Source of the DNA: Syngnathus acus
Taxonomy: Eukaryota > Chordata > Actinopteri > Syngnathiformes > Syngnathidae
Assembly (NCBI RefSeq): GCF_901709675.1
Contig: NC_051090.1
Coordinates: 5,260,342 to 5,324,341, forward strand
Length of the DNA stretch: 64,000 nucleotides
Direction of reading: 5' to 3'
Positions 38,434 to 51,355 of this stretch are shown here, piece by piece (the stretch's first letter is position 1; the number at the start of each line of letters is the position of its first letter). The notes under the pieces are model-generated. The model worked only from the letters and a program-made list of their open reading frames with translations. It had not been told where the DNA came from and made no database searches. The position numbers and the translations under genes were made by a program.

Positions 38434-41400
38434 AAATTAATTTGCAGTCCAAGGTAAGACAAAGATGTGTATAAAAAGTAAGGAAATGCTTATTGGGACT
38501 TTTATTTTTTCTCTCTTTCTCTCCTTTTTTTCCAATTTTACAATAAATTAAAAAAAAATTCAAGTTGGATGTTTTTCTTGTGTGTTTGAGCAACTTGGAA
38601 TGTGTGCACGTGTGTGAAATGCCACCCTGCACAGACAGGGGGTGCTGTTGCACAGATAATAGCTCCGCCCTAGGAACTTTAGGGGCGCTAAACCATCTGC
38701 CCATTGCCAGCCAGTCAGAATATCAATCATTCGCCACCTTACAATTGGTAATATTAGACACAGAGTATTCTTATTATATATATTTTATCAATATTTGTGA
38801 ACACCTCAGGCACTACATGGATGATGTCATTCCGCTCTTAAAGTAATAATCAGGTTACTGCTGATTGGGAGGCCCAAAAAAAAATGGCGTAGTGCAAATG
38901 GCTTTCGAAATAAATTGTCCCAATTACTACAAAGTGTAGCTCTTGGTCAGCGTGCACATGAGGCAGTTCATCTTTATTACTATCACTTAATGAAAATCAA
39001 TCCCCTCTTGATAAACTCTTATCTTCACGGCCTTTGCGCAGCCCCTCGTCTGGGGAGATCATAAATTAGGGTATAATGTTGCCTTTGTTGAGGGAGTGAA
39101 TAGCAAATTGTCGTAACTTGGCGGGATTTATTATGCAGATGCTTAATTTCCGAGCACTTCCAGGGGGAAGGGTTGTTAAAAGTTTTGTGACTTGTATATA
39201 AATCCAAATAAAACACTAATACGGCCAGATGTTTATCTCCCGTAGAGGAGGTTACGTTATTGTTGCTGTTTGTTAGCGCTACGCTAAAACTGCATAAGCG
39301 AGGAAAATGTAGTGGCAGGTACAGATATTGGTATGGATCCATGGTTTGCGGCGGATGTGGAGAAATTATATCTCCAGCATTTCTTTTCCCGTTTTTGTGA
39401 TTTGGCTAACACTTCTTCATCGCCGTCCTCCCCTGTCATAGTTGCAAAGGAGCGCTTGATTTGACATGTAGGTCAGCAGCCACATTGTCTTATGAACCAG
39501 TAGGTGAGATATGTCCACTTGCTTGCTGTCACTTTGATTATTGGGCAGACCCAAGTCTGAAGTGGGAGATTGTTGTAACAAGAGCTGCCGACACGGTCCA
39601 GAATGGCCTGAAAAATGAGTCCGGTCTCACTCAGTTCTGCCGCAGTGACCCACGTAACAAGGCACATAAGTTAAACGTCGTGTGCCAAGTGCAACAATCA
39701 GTGCATCATTAGGCAGGATGTTTGGGCAAGAAGGTTATCGAGGTCTTATGGCCATTATCGAGAGCTGCCCGACCGACAGAAGGTGATCATTTACTGGAAG
39801 GGCGGGAAAGGGGGGGGCAAACACAATCGCACGTGAACAGCCAAATGAGTTTACAAGCGCGCCTGACCAACAGCCTATGCGGCATTTAAGCTGCATGCTC
39901 CAGCATATTTTAACGCAACGTGCCGATCGTGATTCTGATACAAAGGTCTGACGGAATCGTTCCAGGGAAATGATGTTGATAATTTCCCAGTTGAGAACAG
40001 GCTAGCAGATCTTTTTAAAGGAGGGCTGAGTTGCTTTGGGAGCCAGCACAGCGAACTTTAATCAAGGCCAAACAGAGTTAGTTAAATTACCTTAAATTAA
40101 GTGTCATAAAAGTTGCATAATGCTGTCTTGATAGGTCTGCCAAAATGTCAAATATGTATCATAAGCTCTTTTTTTTTCTATTTCTGATTAGCAGTGATGT
40201 CATAGTTATAATTGAACAAAGAAAATCGGCATTTCCACCAATTAAGCTAATTTAAAGACCACGGCGCGCCTAGCATTAGGGCAGCCATCAATCTGTCCAT
40301 TATCAATCAAGGAGAAGACTCACACACGGTTATCTGTTTATCTTGCCAAGTGCTCTATTAATATCAAATTAATTTCCCCATTGAGAGTATCAATCACTCA
40401 TTATGCATTTTTTTTTCTCCCGCTCACCTCATTAGCATGGTAATTGTCCTTGTTTACAAGGAAAGTCGAGGAAGTGTAGGTGAGCATTATAAAAGCGAAA
40501 CTTGGACATTGAACCACATGCTGCTTCATGCAGACTAAACACCATAGTTTTGAAAATAAGACCATAAAATGAATGTGCATCCACTTCCCAAACTGGATCT
40601 ATATTTTGCAACAATGGATCGGAACAACCTTATATGTACACGAGTTGTCAAAAACTTTCAACTGTATGCAGGAAAGACGGAACGGCTCTCTCGTGGGTTT
40701 ATGATGGCATTGTAATGGTGCTGCCTGTCACCTCAACACATGACATGAATCAAGACTAGGCCTGCAGCGCTTTTAAAAATAGCATCTGCCTTTTTTTTTT
40801 TATCCTCTCCGCCGCAAACATTGCAGTCACTTCGCCGTGACACCGACGGCACAATCGTGAAATTCAAGAGCCAGTCACGAGTCAAGCGTGGCGCGTATCC
40901 ATACACTCACCTGGTGCATCCTCTTCAGAATAGCATCTGCGAGGTCCTTTAATGAAGTGCGATGACACATGTCAACGGCGTCATGTTCCGAATCCTCGCT
41001 CCGTAAAATTAAGCGGGACGTGAGGGGATTAAGTATGATGGCGTATATGACAAATCATGTTGCTCTCAGCTGACAATTTAAATTCATTCTGTCCGTGTCT
41101 TGCTAATTAGAACGCATGAATTGTTAATGTGTGCAGACTTACATTGCTAATGGTGCGACATGCCATGCATTTAATAGTTCGAAGGCCTCGTTCACACTGC
41201 AGGTAAATTAGATTTGTTACCCAGATGGCATCCTTGAGGGTTTACTGTCCACACGTGATCACATTTGTTGCATCCGCGTATTACAACTGTGGTTTCAATC
41301 TATCAATAAAAACAAACGAAAGAATTCAAAAACAGGTTTGCAGGTGACTTTGCCTTTCAAAGTACTTAAAAACAAGATGGGAATAAAAATACAAATTGGA

Positions 41401-42274
41401 TTTGCATCAGATCAAGTCATACTTGGAATTGTTTTTTAACAATATGGCCAATTGGACATTGAGAATGAATATAAAACACAGAACAGAAAGTTCAAATTAA
41501 AAGGAATTGTAATGAGTCAAGTTAAAAAAAAAAAAAGTTATTTTGTGTTTGGTCATGTGACATTCACAAGTTGAGCCGTGATTGGTCATTACCGGAGCTT
41601 TGCACAACTGACGTCATTTTAAGGCGACATCATTTAGCAAAATGGCCGCCCTCGATATTCTTTGGTCTTCTCAGAGTAAGACAGAAGAAAAGTAAAATAA
41701 ATAGTAATTACACATTGATGTTTTGTTATAATTGTCTTTATGTGATGGCCTGACATGAAAAATTAGCATAATATATTTTGAGATAGAAAGCAGATACATC
41801 AATTCAGCTGTTGTCGATTTTCTTTCCTATGAACTTGGTGTGGCATTACACTCGCAATGAAACGTAAGTATCGTCAAATAATGAAAAATGTGCAGGTGGA
41901 TTTTAAGATTTATTCTCAAGCTTTCCTCTCTTATGGACTGAGGACCCCACCAGGACTTAATCAGTACTACAATGGTATTTTAAAGTTACATTTTACAAAT
42001 TAAATTGTGTGTAAAAGGTCTTGAACATAACTGTGACTTTTCCGTCATCCATTTTAAAGCAGGAAATGCCAAGTCATGCTCACCCTGGAAAAAACGATAT
42101 AGAAGGATGGAAGAGGACCACCTACTCAGAAGGAATGACTCACTATGAAAACGTATGTATACTGACTCACATCTTCCATTTTCGCCGAATCTATTAATGT
42201 GTCTTTGTGTGTGCACGTGGGGTAGAAACAGGGAGACAATTTAGTGAGTGTAGAACACTTTAATATGTAAAATT

Positions 42275-42797
42275 ACATAGGGAACAACACATTAGTTTAT
42301 TTACTAAACTAGCCTACAGAACACAACAAATGTAACACAGTTAAAGAACTATACATCAGCCAATGTACACAATATAAAACACATATATACACTCTTTCAA
42401 TATATTATTATATAAAGATTTTTTTTTCTTAATCTTTAGAACTGGAAGCCAAACAGCTTGAAGAGGGAGTGCTTCACAAAATGACCAAATGCCTTACATA
42501 GATGTGCTGTACAGTGGCTAGGTAGTTTTTACATATAGTTGTTGGAGCTTGTGTATTTCGCATGCCATATTGTGAAAGAACATTTAAATACACAAAACAT
42601 GCTGTTGATATTGTGACCGTAAGTGCTGTTGCTACAACTGGAGAAACTGCACGGTATGATAAAGATGAAGTGGGATTTTTATATTTACAAAAAAAAAAAC
42701 CTTGGTCACTCTTTCCTCAAGCTGGTGATGCTTCCACCTGTCTTTTTCGTACGTTTTACACACACATAAACATATTTAGATTTTTTTTTTTTTTTTT
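42275..42797 (-). other. rgmd: rgmd 3' UTR with poly(A) signal at 42296-42301
   Basis: AATAAA on the minus strand (tttatt, 42296-42301) lies about 500 bases after the stop. The UTR begins with a run of A in the mRNA (T19 on the plus strand at 42781-42799). The exact cleavage site is estimated. Confidence 0.45.
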
Positions 42798-43496
42798 TTA
42801 CAAATGCAGCACAATGAGGAGTAGGAGTGTGAGAACAGAAGCCGAGCCGTTGACCGCTACCGTCTGTGACGCCCCTCGGTTGTACAGACGCGGACTCCTC
42901 GGGGAGTTCTGCTTGAGTTTGCTGGGCGGTAGCGCTTTTAAATCCTCCAAAGCGCCGTATGCCGCCATGGAGAACTCCGGATCTCCCGTGGTCAGCAAGT
43001 CAAATACGCAGGACTGAAAGTAAACGTCCTCCACCTGCAGAGTCTCTCGGCACTTGGCCGTGGCTCTTTCCACCGTGTAGACCTGGTGAGGGGGTCGCAG
43101 CGGACCCAACTCGGTGGAGGCGCCCGGCTGCTGCCGGTGCTGCTGGCTCTGGCGACCCAGCGTGTGCTCCTTGATGAGCTCATTTCGCGGGCAGCCGTGC
43201 AGGCAGAGCTGCAAGCCGCCATTGTCCTCGGAAAAGTCCAGCGTGTCCTCGGGCATGCGGATGGCGAAGGTCAGGTAGCTGCCCACGCGCCGCACGATGA
43301 TGGACGTGCCAATGTAGCGCGCTTGGATTTTCACTTGACGGCCCGTTCCGGAGCCGCCGCGCTCCGTGATGGTCAGGCTGCCGCTCTCGCCACCGCTGCG
43401 AGTGCCGTCCTGAAAGGCCATCGGAAGGTCATCCGTGGTGGCCTGGTATACTTTCTGGTCCGTGCAGCCGTGATATGACTTGAAGATGACTGTGAT
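42798..43496 (-). CDS. rgmd: rgmd last coding exon
   Basis: After acceptor cctgtttccag, phase 0, it encodes [20 protein letters not shown], then [33 protein letters not shown] and [18 protein letters not shown]. The tail [17 protein letters not shown] matches a GPI-anchor signal. The TAA stop at 42798-42800 runs directly into a poly-A tract in the mRNA. Confidence 0.95.
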   Translation of the reverse strand: MTVIFKSYHGCTDQKVYQATTDDLPMAFQDGTRSGGESGSLTITERGGSGTGRQVKIQARYIGTSIIVRRVGSYLTFAIRMPEDTLDFSEDNGGLQLCLHGCPRNELIKEHTLGRQSQQHRQQPGASTELGPLRPPHQVYTVERATAKCRETLQVEDVYFQSCVFDLLTTGDPEFSMAAYGALEDLKALPPSKLKQNSPRSPRLYNRGASQTVAVNGSASVLTLLLLIVLHL

Positions 43497-46400
43497 CTGG
43501 AAACAGGAAAAAAAAAACAATTATAGCTGCGGCAATTAAACAAATATTTAGAATAAATTAATTACAAAAAAATGTCAAAGCAAAAGGAGGAAAGACGTGT
43601 ATCATTTTACAGTGTACCTGCACTCATTTAGATATTTAGTGGCTAGAGCAGCAATAGTTTAATTAGGGTCTTATTCCTCTGTCCCAAATAAAATCTCAGC
43701 ACCCAAACCACTCAAATTAGTTAGTTGCCCATTGCATAATTTTGTCATAAATTCTAAATGTTTAAATAGAGGGACTGACCCTCACGGAAAAAAAACAAAA
43801 AAAAGGTTGCCCCACCTTTGTCCTAAATCAATGAAATGCAAGACCTTGGTGACCACAAGGTGGCAGCAGAGAACCAAACATGTAAATCCAATTGGCTACA
43901 CCCTTCCATCCATTCTGCCCCAACTTTTAAAAACAGTGACCAGCATGTTATATGAGCCACTATCTTTTCTTTTCCGCCCAGTCAGACGGTAGTGTCCGCA
44001 TTCGTACGAGCGGTGACAGTGATTTGTATTCTGGCTGAGCTCTAAAAAACGAAATAAACAAATCCAGAGCTCCCAAAGCGGCCATTTTCTTTTTAAGTAC
44101 CTGACAAAGCGCCCGCCTCTGTTACGTTTACACTTTTGGAAGGGATACTGTACAATGATGGATGATTTCCTGTTTCAAGTCTGGCAAGTTGGAACCAACT
44201 CAGAATAGTGGCAATGCGGGTAGTGGCAGAGATACACCTCCCCTCCCTTTCAGTTCGCTTAAGGCTTGAAAAAACAAACACATACAAAGAGAAATAGTAC
44301 GAGGTTTGCCCTAGAATAAATAGGTGTACAAAGAGTACATGCAAATGTAATTTTGAAATAAATCCATATGGATCTGGAACTTTATGTCCAGTATATCTCC
44401 ACATTGAGCTTGGTGTAATTCAGATAGTTTGGTTCAGCTGAAATTGGGATATTTCTTTCAGCAATTTCGCCATTTTTCTTTTATTTTTCCACATTGTTCC
44501 ATATTTACACAAAAAGTGCCAGGCTAATTACTTGACCAGAAGGGTGACAAAAACATTCCAGATTGCAGCGGTGGAGAATGTTTGAGTGAGCGTTAATCAC
44601 TACCATATGACCACCCATGTGTTAAAGGTAGAGCGCTCAAGCATGTCAGTGATTCAACACCGGTGAAGGACTCTCCCTCCTCTCCCTTCCCCCTCTTTTC
44701 TCTCTCTTTCTTTCTTTCTGCCCCCTCATAGATCTGAGGCCGCTCCGAGACGGCAGGAATGCCGAGGAGACTCGAGAGGCACCGTGGAATGACGATTAAC
44801 TTCACATGTTTTGGTGCCTTATGGTGAGGCTTGAGCTAGCATGCTAATGTTCCACATTTTAGACACCATGCTAGGTAGGATTTTGGATCAAGGTGTCTAC
44901 ATGTCTTGGATTAACTATTGGGAAACTATATGAAGTGAGTTGAGGTATTTCATGCAGTCCTCTGCTGCTGTTTTATGGCATTTATTGGCAGTTGTGTTTT
45001 TTTTCTGCATAGCACACTGATTGTCCTTACCTTGCTGGTGGCAGTGGCGCTGGAGCCAAGGACCACGGGGACGTTGGTCACCTGCACGGACAGGAAGCGG
45101 TTGTCGATCAGAGGCCACGCCCCTTCCACTTTGCAGGTTTGAAACTCGTCCCGGAAAGTCCGTAGGTGAGGGTCTCCGAATAATCCACAATGGGCGTACT
45201 TCTTCTGCGGGCCGCCAGAACCGGCGGCGAGAACCCGGTTCTCGTAGTTGCACAGCTCCGACACGGCCGGCCGGGACGTGCTGGGGACCTTGGCGGAGGA
45301 CGTGGGTCCGTCGCTGGAGCAGTTGTGCTGAGAGAATAGCTCCTTGATGCGGAAGACGGCCGAATGGTAGACCAGGTCACCGCGGCAGCTGCGGGCCTGC
45401 CGGCGGGTGCACAGGGCGTAGGCCCGCAGCGCGATGCAGTAGTCCACGTCGAGCGGAGCGTCCTCCTGCAGGCCGTTTGAAGGTGAGGTGGCCGCCACGT
45501 ACTCGGCATTGCAGCGTTGGATGCGACACTGCTGACAGTAGGCTGGGAAACAAAAGCAGGAAAGATATAACCAAGATATCCGTGATCATCCTCCTTTATA
45601 AATTTCTTAAATTATATCTTCCTTAGCTCATGCACCTTAAACTTCCAACTTTAAAAAAACAACAACTCCAACTTCCGCAAAATCAACAGAATTACTATGC
45701 CCACCTGATCACTTCAGTGCACCTGGCGCCCACAGTGAAAAGTTTCCACGATCACCATCAAGTCATTAAAGCCTGAGCCGGCGAGTTTCCAAATGCTCCC
45801 TCTTTAAACAAGCCCTCCCAGAAATAGCAAACAGCCTTCAGAGTTAGAGGGAAAGCAACCTGTGTTGGTTAGCCTGAGGCCGTTGAACGTGGTTTGGCTG
45901 CTGCGGAGATATTTGAGGTCCATTAAACTGCAGTACACGGGCACACCAAGTTTGGCGTATGGTGGGCAGATAACGTGAGGGATATCACTTCGAGCCACGC
46001 TGTTTGGGAACTTGCACTCGTCAAATTGGAGTCTTAGAGAAAAATTGTCCATCTTATGGGAGTATGGAATCGTTTCAAGGAATCAGAAATGCTGCCCAGG
46101 CATCTGTCACTCATTGAAGTGACTCAACAGCTCCTCTGCTGGTTTCAGCAAAGTAGTGCAACACCATTTTGCCTCTGTCAAGACAATCAATTCTAAACAA
46201 ATTGAAATTTAAGTCACTCATTATTCTCTGACAAATTAATGTCACAACGTTAAAAAATGAATCCACCCTTGGCCAATGCATCAATCTCCAACATATTAAA
46301 AAGACTACAATGAAAAATAGAGTAAATAAGATTGTGCAAGTCAAATTCTACAGGCTATTTTTATGATCAGTAATCAATTATGTCATCAGTTTCCACCTAA

Positions 46401-49400
46401 AGTCACATCTTGGACAAGACACTATCAAGTCTGTCCATGGGAATTTTTCTCACCACCAGCTCTTCCCTTTCACAGAGGTGTGACTCTGTGTGCGTGTGGG
46501 GGGGTAGATGATTAATGCACGTCACCGCCATGGCACTTCAACACTAGCCCTGATAAAACAGATGCGGTGAAGGAGGTCAAGCTGGAGGCATTCAACATCC
46601 CTCCTGGAATTCCAACCGGCCTCTGCCGCCTCATATCGGGGTCAGCGGAGTCTGCCCTGATTGACACCTTCTGACAATCACCGCCATGAGAAACCATCAG
46701 CTTCGATTCATGCCCCCCCTCAAACAGTCACACGAGCTTCATCTGGTACAAGTGTGAGGATTAGTTTACGATGAGGATGTGTTGTTTTAAAAGCAGATGT
46801 TTACCAACCTAATATTGTCATTTCTGTGGTCACAATGTGGCATGGAATAATCACAGAGATGGGAATGATCACCGATTAACCAGTCATTAAAAAAGAATCA
46901 AAGTGTCAAAATTGCTGATTAATCACACTTTGAAGCAATGAAGGCAAAATGATGTGTTCCACTTGGCTGCAACCAGCAGACTGTTTATTCAATCTCAGCC
47001 TGTTTTTCTTGATTAAGAAAGCAAAGATGATGTCAGCTATTAAAGTTGGGGCTCATCCCCACACTTCAGCTTAGGCAAACCTCTAATCAATATGTCAAAG
47101 TATGATATACATATCCTATCCATTTACAACACCACCATACAAATATATACAGTAACAGAAAAAAGCAATTTACCACTAAAAAGAATAATTTGGCCAATTT
47201 CTTAAGGACATTTGGAAGAATGCACACATCTAAATGACAACTTTCCCACAGACTTTAATGTAGTTTGGGTGCCACATCCATCTATTAATACCATGTTTTA
47301 TGCAGTTTAACTAATACATGCTGAAGCAAAATAAAAACAATTTCTACTTTGACCCATTTCAACCTGTAACATAGATCTTTTTTCGGTTTTTCAAAAAAAA
47401 TTAATAGAAACTTTTCAAATTCTCAACAGAAGGCAATGAATTCTTTTTCTAAAAAAACAAAAAAGAAATTTGCATCTTTATCCCAGCGACACACGGCTTT
47501 GTGGTTAGGTAGCGGTTTGGTTTCTCGTGTGGTGCCAAATAGCTCCACACTGGACACCGCTTCCCCTCAACGCCCCCCCTTCCCACTCATGGCAGCTAAT
47601 AAAGTTGATAACTCGAGCACCAAAACACCGTCCGTGCAACTTGCTTCGACGACCAGGTAAATATAAACATTCAACTGGTGACTTGTGACCAAAAAATACA
47701 CATTTTCTCTTTGAATTCGCCTCGTTTGCTGCCCTCAAAATGTCAACTTTTTTTCCCCTACTGCCGCGAGCGACCCTAAAGCTAGCAGCTAACGACAACA
47801 AAAAACCGCTAAATTGGGTTTTAAGTTAAACAACGGCATTAATGTTCAGATAAGCACTGTGGGTGGTTAAAAGATGCTGTGCTTTATTTTAGAGGATTTA
47901 ATGTTGTTTGAAAGGGGGGTGGGGGGGGGGGGGCAAGTTGAGTTAAATCACAGTGCTTGGCTAGCAAAGGGTACTTTGTCCCCACGGTGGGCTCAACAAC
48001 TTTTATTACCCCCTCCCCCTTTCGATTGTTTAACGCCACGAATTAAACTAGTTGCACGTCAGTGAAACGTGAGCAAGTTAGAGCACAAGAACGCATGGAA
48101 AACATTCCAAAGTTTTTCTTCCACCTCCCGGTGGTCCGACTGAGCGCAGCGCAGCTCCGCACGGGGAGGGGAACAAGACGGATTTGTCCGCCGGCTCGCA
48201 CGCACGCACGCATCACTTTACCTGGTGGATAGAGCAGCGAAATGACAACCATCGTCAGCGTTACACAGTCCCAAAGCTGCAGCTTAGCCGTGATCTGAGG
48301 TCCGCTTCTCCCCATGCCAATCCATTCAGTTAGAATGGAGTTGCTCGGCTGCTTCTCATCGACGCTGCGGCTGCGGGGGGAAATCAGAGCAACATTCGTC
48401 TGTCTCCCTCCCCAAGCGCTGTCATTCAAAAGGGGCCCCTGTGTTCGGGGCGGTTCTGCGGGGAGGGGTTTCGAGTGGAGACTGAGGGGCCCGAGGTGAT
48501 GGCTGGCCAATGGAAGACGATGTTGTCTAACTGGCCACTTTATATTTACATGCAGTGGCAATTTAGTTGAGGACGTTTTGCAAAAGTGTTTCATGGTGTG
48601 AGATGGTAATTGCTGAATCAATTTGTCGAGCAGAGGTGGGCAGAGAAGCCAAACATTGTACTTTCGAACTCCAGTAAAAGTAGTCCTCCAAATATTTCCT
48701 TAAGCGACAGCACTTTTGTTGATATATTTCATACACAAGGCAACTCAATGCATTTTGCTTTATGCTGCAGAGTTTGAAGCATTTTGGGGGGCATCGGTTC
48801 TATCCGCCCCTCCTCCCGAAGACAAACGTTGGTGTGTTTTCAGGCCAGGAGGCTATCACCTGTTGTTTTCTCACTCCTGGTGGTGCCTCTGTGACAGTTG
48901 TGGGTGCAAACTAACACATTCTATCGAACTCGGCTTCCATAAAACTTTTTATGGTGTTGGAAGTATGACTTGCTTGTCGAGATTGAAGGACAACTGCCGT
49001 GTACTAAGAGTTTTTTTTTCTCATGATCAAAATTGATTCGTTGTCTTATATAGGATTGTTTTATCTATCCAACATGGGTGCTATCTATTATTGTGGCTCA
49101 AGAAAAAAACAGTAAAATGCTCAAGTAGACGATTTTTTCCTCACTGCAGTTTTCTGAGCACCATTAGTTTTTCCATGACTTTTTCAGCAAGCGACTTGCA
49201 TGTTACTTTTTCCCTTTTGTGGCCAACTTTCCAACTCTCTCTCTTTCTCTCACTCCTTCACCGACACTTCATCTTTCATTTGCACAGCTGCCGTGAGGCC
49301 GGACCATCTGCAAAGACACGGCCACTCGAGCCTTCAGCCCTCACCTGGGACGCGCTGTGGGCTATTTGAGCCACGCGAGGCAAGAATTTGAATTACCTTA

Positions 49401-50148
49401 TTAAACGTTAGCGTTATGAAAAGCCCAACAGTTTCATAATTGTTTTTATTTTTTCAATTCAAATTGGATTAAAAGTTAATGTGTTGTTTTTGGTGCAGCT
49501 GGAACATTTGGGCCTGCTGACTTTATGAGAGAGAGGAGAAGTGAACCCAGACAGTTGCTGGATCACTGCGTCTTCTGTACACATGCCGGCCCCTCCGGCC
49601 GCACAATTGTGTGATTCAGGTGGCCTGTCAGCCCTGTGAAAGGTCTTGACGGGCCCATGTTGATGTGGGGCTGATGTATAGAGTGTAGGGGGGGAAACGA
49701 AGACAGCTCAACCCAAGTGGAACATTTGGATTGTTCTGAGCTACAAGGAGCCCTGTCACACTGGACCCAGTGTGCCAAGTTTATTCCCCGGAGAGTTCGG
49801 CTTTACTCTGTTTGCTCAGCTAATTTTTGGGCCAGCTCTCTTGATGGGCTGAATTCTGACATTTTGAATCCACCTAAATCACATTGACTGAGTATCTTGA
49901 CATCATTTTTTTTTTTATTTGCAATTTTTAAAAGTAACATTCACATAGAAAATTGACTGAAAATGCTGTCGTTTGCATGCCAGGCCAGTAGATGCTTTTT
50001 ACTGACATTTTTGCCTTTTGTGTCACTTTGGATTTTTAGATGGAGCTGTTTCTGACTTTTCGGAGCTTGGGTTAATCTCGCGGAGCAGTCTAAAATGCAA
50101 CCCAACTCACCTGCTGCGCTCTTCGTCCTCTTGACCAGCTGACTGCAT
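42798..50148 (-). CDS. rgmd: Repulsive guidance molecule family protein, probably fish-specific RGMd (four coding exons)
   Basis: RGMs are GPI-anchored surface proteins that act as BMP co-receptors and neogenin ligands. Exons 50148-50111, 48370-48222, 45542-45031 and 43496-42798 join in frame to 465 residues. A hydrophobic signal segment ([18 protein letters not shown]) is followed by [20 protein letters not shown] (116-118) and an NCS glycosylation site (136). The partial von Willebrand D region has [12 protein letters not shown] (self-cleavage expected between D186 and P187), [15 protein letters not shown] and [20 protein letters not shown]. Later blocks are [14 protein letters not shown] and a hydrophobic GPI tail. 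The sequence mixes RGMa-like (RGD, ALCTRR) and RGMb-like ([15 protein letters not shown]) wording. That mixture and linkage to celf5 favour the fourth paralogue, rgmd; rgma or rgmb co-orthologues are less likely. Confidence 0.9.
43497..45030 (-). other. rgmd: rgmd last intron, no genes seen
   Basis: A 1.5-kb intron bounded by gtaagg and the cctgtttccag acceptor. It contains a near-consensus CTCF-like site (accacaaggtggcagcag, 43852-43869) with one core mismatch. Confidence 0.55.
45031..45542 (-). CDS. rgmd: rgmd middle coding exon (RGD and GDPH cleavage site)
   Basis: A 512-nt exon with acceptor tgtttcccag (phase 1) and donor AAG|gtaagg (phase 0). It encodes [79 protein letters not shown] and [20 protein letters not shown]. 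All are RGM family landmarks. Confidence 0.95.
45543..48221 (-). other. rgmd: rgmd intron, no genes seen
   Basis: A 2.7-kb intron between the signal-peptide and middle exons. It has homopolymers, including G-rich 47915-47934, but no recognised transposon or exon. Confidence 0.6.
48222..48370 (-). CDS. rgmd: rgmd signal-peptide exon
   Basis: A strong acceptor (tttccccccgcag) precedes the exon, and the donor is CCAG|gtaaag, phase 1. It encodes [15 protein letters not shown] and the hydrophobic [18 protein letters not shown]. The WIGMGR motif parallels WMGMGR in RGMA. An internal ATG at 48315 (MGRSGPQ) is an alternative start nearer the hydrophobic core, giving 434 residues. Confidence 0.8.
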
Positions 50149-50151
50149 TTC
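50111..50151 (-). CDS. rgmd: rgmd first coding exon (small, tentative)
   Basis: A 41-nt exon lies between acceptor gtccttttag and donor CAG|gtgagt. An ATG at 50148-50146 opens [12 protein letters not shown] and joins in frame, through a 2+1 split codon, to the signal-peptide exon. Human RGMA likewise starts with MQ and an extension before WMGMGR. An acceptor three codons lower (aaatgcag, exon from 50142) would remove this ATG. Confidence 0.5.
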
Positions 50152-51119
50152 CTAAAAGGACAGACCATGGTTTGTTTCAGATTAAAAAAGTTGGATATGC
50201 AATGTTTCTTTTATTATTCACTTATTATGCATACTATAATATGTGTGAGACAAAATCACATACAACATTCAATATAAGGGATAATACGAAGGAAAATTAT
50301 TCAAGAGAATCATCCTTTTAATGGTATGTGTGCAAATGTTTCCCTCAGGTCTCGATAGAGCGGCAAAATTAAATTTCCAGAGCAGAACATCCGCAACCTG
50401 GAGAGCTACTAATGAATGCGAGACTGATGATCAGTGAAGCAAACAGCTAATTGATCCAGGTGGACGGTAAGGATGACTTCAACACATGAAAGGAAGTCCC
50501 GGACTGCCTGTCAGACTTGATGTGAGGAGAAAGACCTCTTTCTTTTGCCATGTTTCCTCATGAGCAGATTGCATTGCAAGACTCGGTAAATAGCAACTCT
50601 GAAGAAAAATACTTTTAGTAACAAACTGGAATCACTTCTAGAGACATACAAGCACGGGAGAGAAGTTTCAAAAACTAGTGAGAATGTCGAGTGAAGCGAG
50701 AAGGAATAGGGGGATGGGTGGAGGAATGGGTGGGTGGGGTGTAGAAAGGGGAGGGGGGGGGTTGAAGGATTGGGTTTCCTCTGACTGTGTGTCTGGGCTG
50801 CTCCACATGTTCCTCATTACGGTCCTCACACTGTGGGACCAGTTCCGCGCCGGGATGCTTGTTTTTGTTATTAGGCCCAGTGTGCTGCGGTCTGGTGGAC
50901 AGAGCCCGAAAAGCACCGCCGGCTCGGGACTGTCACAACGTGCAACTGTTAGTTACGTGCAGTATCTGCACCGGTGCCCCTAAATAGTGTTTATACACAT
51001 AGCGGCTGGTGTGTTTATTTGCTGCACTGTGGATTGGTCAAGCTTTTGCTTGTATACACTTGCAGAATGACAGTAAGCAATATTGTTAGTATGAAGACAG
51101 GCCAATACTCAATTCTTGA

Positions 51120-51355
51120 GTAATCACCAATACCAAGTACCGATACCGATACAATATCCCTAAAAACAGTGACAGATCATTTTAAAGAAAGCCCTATTTC
51201 TTCTTACGATTACATGAAAATATTGGCAAGTTTCTATTCTTCTAATTCCTAGTTCTTGATGATAAAATGGCCGCAAAAGTCATGAGTACCGATACCTTGA
51301 AATAAGGCTGATACCGATACCAATACCTGGTATTGGTACTCGCCCATCCCTATTT
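51120..51355. mobile_element. Non-autonomous DNA-transposon-like repeat (taccgataccgata)
   Basis: Both ends carry inverted, internally repetitive wording: accaagtaccgataccgata on the left, and accaatacctggtattggta then ctcgcccatccc on the right. This resembles a common fish interspersed repeat with no coding capacity. Boundaries are approximate and no target duplication was established. It lies in the rgmd 5' intron. Confidence 0.5.

Larger units (their letters stand above)
34961..42274. other. celf5-rgmd intergenic region, no genes seen
   Basis: This is the space between two convergent 3' ends. It holds the CTTC and TTTA microsatellites, AT-rich stretches and moderately CpG-rich patches (for example 35740-35830). 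No recognisable exon, RNA gene or complete transposon was found on either strand. Confidence 0.55.

Noticed and set aside
43086-43478. 130-codon plus-strand frame
   Set aside because: It is the antisense shadow of the last rgmd coding exon, whose minus-strand frame has clear RGM homology.
45108-45509. Second minus-strand frame over the rgmd middle exon
   Set aside because: It overlaps the true frame in GC-rich sequence and shows no RGM motifs.
49300-49371. Exon-like plus-strand segment after a long pyrimidine tract and acceptor
   Set aside because: It has no GT donor at its end and no family homology; the pyrimidine tract alone is not enough.
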